Both the position numbers and the translations under genes were made by a program. A DNA stretch of 6,657 bases from Pseudomonadota bacterium (GTDB lineage Bacteria; Pseudomonadota; Gammaproteobacteria; Burkholderiales; SG8-39): NCBI GenBank assembly GCA_021848555.1, contig JAJZUN010000153.1, positions 1 through 6,657 of the forward strand. Reading direction: 5' to 3'. Below the pieces are notes generated by a model that searched no databases, was not told the origin of the DNA, and worked only from the letters and a program-made list of their open reading frames with translations. Shown here one piece after another: positions 1-3,783 of this stretch (position 1 is the stretch's first letter; each line of letters starts with the position of its first letter).

Positions 1-10
1 AAACAAAACG

Positions 11-34
11 AGCCGCCTTCGGGCGGCTTTTTTT
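11..34 (+). terminator. Intrinsic (rho-independent) terminator
   Basis: A perfect 7-bp GC-rich stem (AGCCGCC, 11-17, with GGCGGCT, 22-28) closes on a stable TTCG tetraloop and runs into seven T residues (28-34). This is a textbook intrinsic terminator for rightward transcription. No coding sequence is visible to its left in the ten bases available. It presumably ends a gene just outside the window, such as a host gene, a tRNA or the integrase of the element. It insulates the AlpA control region from upstream transcription. Confidence 0.9.
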
Positions 35-47
35 CGCCCTGAAATCC

Positions 48-72
48 CGCGGAAATTTTTCCCCCTATCCAA
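48..72 (+). repeat. Direct repeat copy 1 (25 bp)
   Basis: This copy begins CGCGGAAATTT and ends TATCCAA. It matches the copy at 118-142 at 21 of 25 positions, including an 11-base identical start and a 7-base identical end. The copies are offset by exactly 70 bp. A further TCCAA follows at 78-82. It is a likely protein-binding site, with AlpA the obvious candidate. Confidence 0.6.
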
Positions 73-117
73 GAAAGTCCAAACAAACAATCCTGAACGC
101 CATGGCACCCGCTGAGG

Positions 118-142
118 CGCGGAAATTTCCCGCCATATCCAA
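118..142 (+). repeat. Direct repeat copy 2 (25 bp)
   Basis: This is the second copy of the CGCGGAAATTT...TATCCAA element, 70 bp (about 6.7 helical turns) from the first. Its core GGAAATTTCC (121-130) is a perfect 10-bp palindrome, which copy 1 lacks because two C residues are replaced by T. Its 3' end is also the left arm of the inverted ATCCAA/TTGGAT pair. Confidence 0.6.
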
Positions 143-154
143 TTGAGTTTGGAT
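137..154. repeat. Inverted repeat ATCCAA-N6-TTGGAT
   Basis: ATCCAA (137-142) and TTGGAT (149-154) are perfect inverted copies separated by TTGAGT. The arms are short and the spacer is six bases, so this looks like a dimeric operator rather than a terminator. It sits 70 bp upstream of the AlpA-family start codon and shares its left arm with direct repeat copy 2. Confidence 0.4.
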
Positions 155-223
155 TCTTGATTCTAGGCGGGTGGGTGGCGCTGATCGCGCGCGCCTATTT
201 TCAACCCCTTGAAGGAGTCTCGT

Positions 224-445
224 ATGGAAAAACTTGTCGCCACTATTTCGGAAGCTTGCCTGCTTCTTGGGATCAAGCGGAGCACGCTGTATGCGCTGGA
301 GAACGCCGACCCCACATTCCCGCGCAAGATTTCGCTCGCACCGCGGCGCGTGGGCTTTATGCGGTCAGAGTTGGAGGCCTGGCTTGCCGCTCGGCCGCGC
401 GTTGCACGGTCGCCCGCCCCGGAGGTCTCCGGCAAAGCCGCGTGA
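224..445 (+). CDS. AlpA-family helix-turn-helix regulator / excisionase-like protein
   Basis: A 73-residue winged-helix DNA-binding protein of the AlpA/excisionase (MerR-like HTH) type. Residues about 7-28 (ISEACLLLGIKRSTLY) form the helix-turn-helix. Residues 32-54 carry the family pattern: FPRK, then a wing with RRVGF, then a helix ending SELEAWLAAR. Length is typical of the family. The ATG at 224 was chosen over an in-frame TTG at 209 because GAAGGAG (211-217) lies seven bases upstream of it as a strong ribosome binding site. In the family, these proteins activate the integrase gene and/or bind attachment or operator DNA to direct excision of prophages, P4-like satellites and islands. Here it is the first gene of the cluster and lies beside a repeat-bearing control region, so autoregulation is likely (inference). 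The disordered basic and Pro/Ala tail (57-73) is unremarkable. Confidence 0.88.
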   Translation: MEKLVATISEACLLLGIKRSTLYALENADPTFPRKISLAPRRVGFMRSELEAWLAARPRVARSPAPEVSGKAA

Positions 446-453
446 GACAGGCC

Positions 454-645
454 ATGGGGAAATCAAAAAGAAAAGCCGTCGGCCCGGCCAGGGGCATGAC
501 GGCTTATCACAACAGACAGCGCAGCGATTCTAAACCATGCTATTGCCGAGGCCAAGGAACTTGCATCACCTGCGGATGGTGGCGCCGGACCATGCGCGTC
601 AACAGCGAGCGCCGCAAAGGCCTGGTGGGCAATCATGGGCGTTGA
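454..645 (+). CDS. Small basic Cys-rich protein, possible zinc-binding
   Basis: A 63-residue ORF between the AlpA-family gene and the primase-type gene, whose start it overlaps by 11 bp. The N-terminus is very basic (GKSKRK, residues 2-7). Residues 29-40 (CYCRGQGTCITC) give a CxC-x5-CxxC cluster that could bind one zinc ion. It is followed by GWWRRTMRV (41-49) and another basic stretch. This looks like a small nucleic-acid-binding zinc-ribbon-type protein, but I cannot name a family. The ribosome binding site is poor for the ATG at 454. An alternative is the GTG at 442, which overlaps the upstream TGA as GTGA and would imply translational coupling. The frame is open further upstream without a good start. 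A strong hairpin (473-505) lies inside codons 7-18. Without database support it could be a spurious ORF. The clustered Cys residues and the fit between its neighbours favour a real gene. Confidence 0.5.
   Translation: MGKSKRKAVGPARGMTAYHNRQRSDSKPCYCRGQGTCITCGWWRRTMRVNSERRKGLVGNHGR
459..505 (-). terminator. Minus-strand intrinsic terminator inside the operon
   Basis: AAGCCGTC (473-480) and GACGGCTT (498-505) form a perfect 8-bp stem. An inner GCCC (482-485)/GGGC (492-495) stem with a 6-nt loop stacks on it, giving about 12 bp. To its left on the + strand is an A-rich run (463-474). On the minus strand the hairpin is therefore followed by TTTTCTTTTTGATTT, a good intrinsic terminator for leftward transcription. 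On the + strand it is followed by ATCACAAC, so it would not terminate the operon itself, though it could fold in the mRNA. It lies within coding sequence, which is unusual for a terminator. Confidence 0.55.
459..520 (-). ncRNA. Candidate short antisense RNA (about 60 nt)
   Basis: This is inferred from the minus-strand promoter-like boxes (527-555) and the minus-strand intrinsic terminator (459-505). The transcript would be about 60 nt, mostly a stable hairpin with a roughly 15-nt 5' single-stranded lead and a U-rich tail. It would be fully complementary to the 5' part of the 63-residue ORF mRNA, upstream of the primase-type gene. A role in controlling early gene expression is possible. The short immunity RNA of satellite phage P4 is a functional precedent only: no sequence similarity is claimed. 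Confidence 0.25.
527..555 (-). promoter_or_regulatory. Possible minus-strand sigma-70 promoter
   Basis: Read on the minus strand, TTGGCC (555-550) is a 4-of-6 -35 match and TAGAAT (532-527) a 5-of-6 -10 match, separated by exactly 17 bp. The start of transcription would be near 520, about 15 bp before the terminator hairpin. Two-box matches of this quality occur by chance. The support comes from its position just upstream of a terminator that otherwise has nothing to terminate. Confidence 0.3.
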
Positions 646-1069
646 CATGCTGCTATCCAAACTGGACGGCGTGAAGCGAACCGGCCCGGGGCGCTGGCTG
701 GCGAAATGCCCGGCGCATGAGGACCGCCGCGCCTCGCTGGCGATTCGCGAAGGCGACGTGGGCAAGACCTTGGTGCATTGCTTTGCCGGATGCACTGTTC
801 GTGAAGTCGTCGCCGCTGCCGGATTGGAAATATCCGATCTGTTTCCCCCGCGCCCTGCTGACCCCGCCCACATCGGCAGGCCAGAGCGGCGGCCGTTTCC
901 AGCATCGGACATACTGCGCGCAATCGCATTCGAAGCGCTTGTTGTCGGCTGTGCGGCGTCGACGCTGGGCGCCGGTGGCTCGCTGCCGGCCACAGAACGG
1001 GATCGGCTGATGCTGGCCGTGCGGCGGATTCAGGCTGCGGTTGATGCGGGGGGGCTGAATCATGGCTGA
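635..1069 (+). CDS. CHC2 zinc-finger DNA primase-type protein, no TOPRIM domain
   Basis: A 144-residue protein with a clear primase zinc-binding domain. Residues 16-71 contain RTGPGRWLAKCPAHEDRRAS, then a Cys/Gly segment (LVHCFAGCT), then VREVVAAAGLEISDLFP. The expected zinc ligands are present: Cys25, His28, Cys49 and Cys53 (Cys-His-Cys-Cys). In primases this domain reads the template and primes replication. The catalytic TOPRIM domain that normally follows is absent. Residues 72-144 are instead a short Pro/Arg linker plus helices (for example ERDRLMLAVRRIQAAVDAGG). The protein is therefore a stand-alone template-recognition module or works with the downstream ATPase. The ATG at 635 has GGTGGG a few bases upstream; the in-frame ATG at 647 is an alternative. 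The frame is open back to 500 but has no ATG there. It overlaps the next gene by 8 bp (ATGGCTGA), suggesting coupled translation. Confidence 0.82.
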   Translation: MGVDMLLSKLDGVKRTGPGRWLAKCPAHEDRRASLAIREGDVGKTLVHCFAGCTVREVVAAAGLEISDLFPPRPADPAHIGRPERRPFPASDILRAIAFEALVVGCAASTLGAGGSLPATERDRLMLAVRRIQAAVDAGGLNHG

Positions 1070-2666
1070 CGACGGCGCGGAACGCGGTGCAGCTTTCCTC
1101 GACAGATTGGCCCCCACGGGTGGCGGGCGCCAGGCACCCAAGGCGGCCGCGCCGGCAGACGATGGCAGGCGCTGGGATGAGCCGATGGGGTTCAATCAAA
1201 TCGAAACCCCGGAACTGCCACCCGACTTGCTGCCTGGCGTGTTTGGCGAGTACGCGGATGCCTTGTCGTCGGCGCTGCAAACACCGCCGACGATGGCCGT
1301 TCTGTTCATCCTGGCGGTGCTGTCGCTGGCCTTGCAGCGCAAGTTCAAGACGTCGGCGTTCGGTGATGACTACTGCGAGCCGGTCAACGTGTGGGTGGTG
1401 ATCCTGGCCGACTCCGGCGAGCGCAAATCTGCATTGATTCAGCGGCTACTCAAGCCGGTGCTGCTGAAGGAAGCGAAGTTGGCCGACCAGATGCGCCCCG
1501 AGATTGTCGAGCGGGACACCCTGCGCAAGATCAGCCAGCGGCGCGCGGAAAAGTTGCAGGCTGACGCGGCGAAAGAGGATAGCCCGGTGCGGCGCGGCGA
1601 GATCGTGGCCGAAATCACCGACCTGGCGGAACAGACGCCGGACGAACTGCGGCCACCTCGATTCTTCACGGGCGACGTTACTCCTGAGAGGTTGCAGGGG
1701 ATGCTGGTCGAGCACGATGGCCGCATGTCGGTGGTCTCCGACGAGGGCGGCATATTCGCCGTGCTGGCTGGCCTGTACTCGGGTGGCGAGTCGGTGGTTG
1801 ATGTGGCGCTGCAGGCTTATTCCGGCTCGCCGGTGCGGGTTGATCGCGGTAGCCGCACCGCGGTAATCGATCGGCCTGCGCTGACCTTCGGACTCGGGAT
1901 GCAGCCGGGCCTGCTGCAAGACATGGCACCGACAGCAAAGCGCAAGTTTCGCAGCTCTGGAACCTTCGCCCGCTTCTTCTTCGGACTCCCTGCAACCCGC
2001 ATCGGCAAGCGCGATATGGGCCGGCGCGTCAACATCGCGCCCGAGCTTGAGGCGCGGTATCGGGGCGAGGTGCTGCGGCTGCTGGAGCTTGAACCGCGCA
2101 CCGACGTTGCCGAGGGAGAGGATGACGAACACATCCTGCTGCTGTCCGATGCCGCACGCGAGCTATGGGTGCGTTTCGCTCAAAAAATCGAAAACGCGCA
2201 GGCCGAAGGCGGGCCGCTGGAATCGATGCGCGACTGGTGCGCCAAGCTGCCAGGCGGCGCGCTGCGAGTGGCTGGATTGTTTCACGTTGCCGGGCACGGC
2301 AGGCCGGATGAGGCTATCAGCGAGGAAACGATGAAGCGCGCTGTCGACCTGTGCCGGGGGCTGATACGCCACGCCCTGGCCGTGTTCGACCTGATCGGCG
2401 CCGATCCTGCCACCGATGACGCCAAGGTGTGCTGGCGCTGGATCGAGCGGCGCGGCGAGCCCGAGTTCCTGCGCTCCGAATTGCACCGTGCGCACCATAG
2501 CCGGTTCGACCGGATCGACCGCCTAATTGCCGCACTGGAAACACTCAAGGTTCGCAACTTGATCGCCGGCCCGTTCAAAGGGACGGCAACAGGTGGGCGG
2601 CCGCCGATTTACTACCAGGTCAACCCGCTTGCCATGAGGAGAGGCGGCGGGGATGTGCCTGCATGA
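1062..2666 (+). CDS. DUF3987 (YfjI-like) P-loop ATPase / putative replicative helicase
   Basis: A 534-residue protein matching the DUF3987/YfjI type found in prophages and islands beside CHC2 primases. Residues 52-93 (LPPDLLPGVFGEYADALS, then a hydrophobic stretch) form the usual entry. A P-loop-like segment follows at 116-124 (ADSGERKSA). The conserved Lys122-Ser123 is kept, but the glycine before Lys is Arg121, a form I recall for this family. A coiled, charged insert spans about 135-195. MSVVSDEGG (222-230) is the Walker B-like hhhhDE with Asp227/Glu228. TFGLGMQPGLLQDM (275-288) and SGTFARFFFG (299-308, Arg304) resemble sensor-1 and arginine-finger elements. Residues about 452-522 are a winged-helix-like C-terminus ending GGRPPIYYQVNP. 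Unwinding DNA for element replication is the likely role (inference). A G-rich site (1048-1055) lies upstream of the ATG, and the start overlaps the primase-type stop. Confidence 0.82.
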   Translation: MADDGAERGAAFLDRLAPTGGGRQAPKAAAPADDGRRWDEPMGFNQIETPELPPDLLPGVFGEYADALSSALQTPPTMAVLFILAVLSLALQRKFKTSAFGDDYCEPVNVWVVILADSGERKSALIQRLLKPVLLKEAKLADQMRPEIVERDTLRKISQRRAEKLQADAAKEDSPVRRGEIVAEITDLAEQTPDELRPPRFFTGDVTPERLQGMLVEHDGRMSVVSDEGGIFAVLAGLYSGGESVVDVALQAYSGSPVRVDRGSRTAVIDRPALTFGLGMQPGLLQDMAPTAKRKFRSSGTFARFFFGLPATRIGKRDMGRRVNIAPELEARYRGEVLRLLELEPRTDVAEGEDDEHILLLSDAARELWVRFAQKIENAQAEGGPLESMRDWCAKLPGGALRVAGLFHVAGHGRPDEAISEETMKRAVDLCRGLIRHALAVFDLIGADPATDDAKVCWRWIERRGEPEFLRSELHRAHHSRFDRIDRLIAALETLKVRNLIAGPFKGTATGGRPPIYYQVNPLAMRRGGGDVPA

Positions 2667-2722
2667 AGGTTTTTCACCGGCGCGCTGTGCGCCATTCAAC
2701 CACTGAAAGGGGCAACAAATGA
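2663..2722 (+). CDS. Possible 19-codon bridging ORF / leader peptide
   Basis: A short frame, ATG at 2663 to TGA at 2720-2722, encodes a basic 19-residue peptide beginning MKVFHRRAVRH. Its start overlaps the upstream stop as ATGA. Its own stop overlaps the next start codon as ATGA too, so it links the ATPase gene to the coiled-coil gene without a gap. It contains a small hairpin (GGCGC 2679-2683 / GCGCC 2689-2693) and the ribosome binding site of the next gene. It may only provide ribosome hand-over. A protein function is not supported, and chance cannot be excluded for an ORF this short. Confidence 0.3.
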   Translation: MKVFHRRAVRHSTTERGNK

Positions 2723-3534
2723 GCAAAGTAGCATCAATCAGGAGTGGGGATTCCGCGCTGGGAGGCGATGTGACCGAAGCGCCGAACAGGGTGGTCGGCG
2801 GAGATTCTTCAATGCTGGAAAAGCTGGCCGGCGCACTAGACCGGGTGGTTTCGGAGCGTGAGAAAACCCTGCGGGCAGTGCGATCCGCTAACGCGATCCT
2901 GCGCGAACCATCGCCGCCCGGATTCGACCACGCGGCTTCAGGGCGTGCGATTGCGCAGGCGCGCGTCAACGATCTTTTGGCCGGCACCGCCGAGGCTGAT
3001 GGCGTGGCGGCGGAATTCGACAGGCAAAGAAAGGCGGCAGACGAGGCGCATGCCCAGCATGCACGGCGGCATACCGAGGCGAGACGCCAGCTTGAGCAGG
3101 CGGAATCGATGCTGGCGGCGCTGACTGCGCAGGCCGTTGAGCTTGATCGATCTCTTCGCAAGGAGCTTATTGGGATCGGCGCATCGGAGGAAGCAGCCGC
3201 CGCCAAGGCGCTGAACGAGGCTATCGAAGGCTACATCACGGCTTTCGTCGATTTTCGAGCGGTGATCTGGCTGCAGCATGTCGGGGAGCCTGGTGAACGT
3301 GGACGGCAATTTTCGTTCCCCCGCGAGGACGATATCACGCTCGCCGTTCCGGACGCATGCCGTTCCGATGTGCCTGAAGGCTGGCAGCAGACTGCCGACA
3401 GCGGCGTCGTGCTCTGGGATCGGTATGGGATCGCGCGTCGCGTGAATGAGCGCGTAACCGAAATCATGTCTTTGAGCACTGCCGGGCTTTATCCAAAGGT
3501 CGGCGCTGATCTTGTGCGGCAGCAGGATTCCTAA
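2719..3534 (+). CDS. Hypothetical coiled-coil protein
   Basis: A 271-residue protein that I do not recognise. The ATG at 2719 has a strong ribosome binding site (TGAAAGGGG, 2704-2712). Residues 1-30 look flexible. Residues 31-60 form a charged helix (SMLEKLAGALDRVVSEREKT). A Pro/Gly break (64-69) is followed by a long Ala/Glu/Arg/Gln-rich helical region, about 75-185, with heptad-like spacing typical of a coiled coil. The C-terminal part (186-271) looks globular, with GERGRQFSFPREDD, VPEGWQQTADSGVVLWDRYGIARR and a final helix. No signal peptide or membrane segment is visible. It has no catalytic motif I can point to. It follows the ATPase gene through the ATGA-linked leader, so it is probably co-transcribed with the replication genes. 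Replication accessory, structural or scaffold-like roles are all possible. Confidence 0.75.
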   Translation: MSKVASIRSGDSALGGDVTEAPNRVVGGDSSMLEKLAGALDRVVSEREKTLRAVRSANAILREPSPPGFDHAASGRAIAQARVNDLLAGTAEADGVAAEFDRQRKAADEAHAQHARRHTEARRQLEQAESMLAALTAQAVELDRSLRKELIGIGASEEAAAAKALNEAIEGYITAFVDFRAVIWLQHVGEPGERGRQFSFPREDDITLAVPDACRSDVPEGWQQTADSGVVLWDRYGIARRVNERVTEIMSLSTAGLYPKVGADLVRQQDS

Positions 3535-3549
3535 GGGCATCCCAGGCGG

Positions 3550-3571
3550 GCGGTCTGTCCGCTGATTTTTT
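3550..3571 (+). terminator. Weak intrinsic terminator after the coiled-coil gene
   Basis: A 4-bp GC stem (GCGG 3550-3553 with CCGC 3559-3562), extendable by one G-U pair, has a 5-nt loop. It is followed after three bases by six T residues (3566-3571). It lies 16 bp past the stop of the coiled-coil gene. The short stem suggests partial termination or attenuation between the replication cluster and the tail genes. It lies 25 bp upstream of the next start codon. Confidence 0.4.
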
Positions 3572-3595
3572 AGCAGTCAATGTGAAAGGATCAAG

Positions 3596-3721
3596 ATGGA
3601 TATGCAATGCAAAGACATTGAAGTATGCGGCACCTCCGCGCATGGCCATGGTGGACCCGGGGAACCGCCGTCCCCTGACGACGATGATGATTGGGAGGAT
3701 GACGAAGTGCCGTGGTGCTGA
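3596..3721 (+). CDS. Acidic 41-residue mini-protein
   Basis: A small ORF with a well-placed ribosome binding site (AAAGGA, 3585-3590, five bases before the ATG). The peptide starts MDMQCKDIEVCG, has a His/Gly-rich middle (HGHGGPGEPP, residues 16-25) and ends in a strongly acidic tail (five Asp in a row at 28-32, then WEDDEVPWC). Cys residues at 5, 11 and 41 and His at 16 and 18 could bind metal. I recognise no family. It stands alone between the coiled-coil gene and the tape measure gene, where siphophages usually have tail assembly chaperones. It shows none of their sequence features and no slippery heptamer. Its good start signal and biased composition make it more credible than the overlapping frame starting at 3582. 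Confidence 0.55.
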   Translation: MDMQCKDIEVCGTSAHGHGGPGEPPSPDDDDDWEDDEVPWC

Positions 3722-3734
3722 CGAAATATCGAAC

Positions 3735-3753
3735 AGCCGGGCCTGTCCCGGCT
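3735..3753 (+). other. RNA hairpin in the tape measure leader
   Basis: AGCCGGG (3735-3741) and CCCGGCT (3747-3753) form a perfect 7-bp stem with a CCTGT loop. The hairpin is 13 bp past the mini-protein stop and ends 16 bases before the tape measure ribosome binding site. There is no following T-run, so it is not a complete intrinsic terminator. It may be an mRNA-stabilising or processing structure, or a translational control element. Confidence 0.45.
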
Positions 3754-3783
3754 CTTGGCTTTCAACTTGAAAGGAAAACGACC

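Larger units (their letters stand above)
35..223 (+). promoter_or_regulatory. Non-coding control region upstream of the AlpA-family gene
   Basis: About 190 bp between the terminator and the first gene contain no credible ORF. The left half is clearly richer in A and T than the genes around it. It holds a diverged 25-bp direct repeat, an inverted ATCCAA/TTGGAT pair, and a doubled GATTCT (152-157 and 159-164). No consensus sigma-70 promoter stands out. TTGATT (157-162) and TATTTT (196-201) are the nearest matches but are badly spaced. The promoter is therefore probably weak or activator-dependent. By analogy with AlpA and excisionase systems (inference), this is where the regulator binds. It could also contain a replication origin or attachment site. 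Confidence 0.5.

Noticed and set aside
157..453. Upstream extension of the 63-residue ORF frame to a TTG at 157
   Set aside because: It would run across the whole AlpA-family gene in another frame and has no ribosome binding site. Only the part after 454 lies in otherwise unoccupied DNA.
642..647. Perfect TTGACA -35 box on the + strand
   Set aside because: No acceptable -10 box lies 15-19 bp downstream, and it falls inside the start of the primase-type gene. It is probably chance.
1062..1069. Possible frameshift splitting a single primase-helicase gene
   Set aside because: The ATGGCTGA overlap, a G-rich site upstream and a normal low-complexity N-terminus of the ATPase indicate two coupled genes, not a broken one.
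633..1280. Minus-strand frames covering the primase-type gene
   Set aside because: Composition is Arg/Pro/Ala shadow-like, and they cross two well-supported + strand genes with an operon-type overlap.
1446..2132. Minus-strand frame of 228 codons opposite the ATPase gene
   Set aside because: It has no ribosome binding site or recognisable motif. The + strand DUF3987 protein is well supported across the same bases.
3582..3770. 62-codon frame starting GTG at 3582
   Set aside because: It overlaps the better-initiated 41-codon frame, has no suitably spaced ribosome binding site and no coherent composition.
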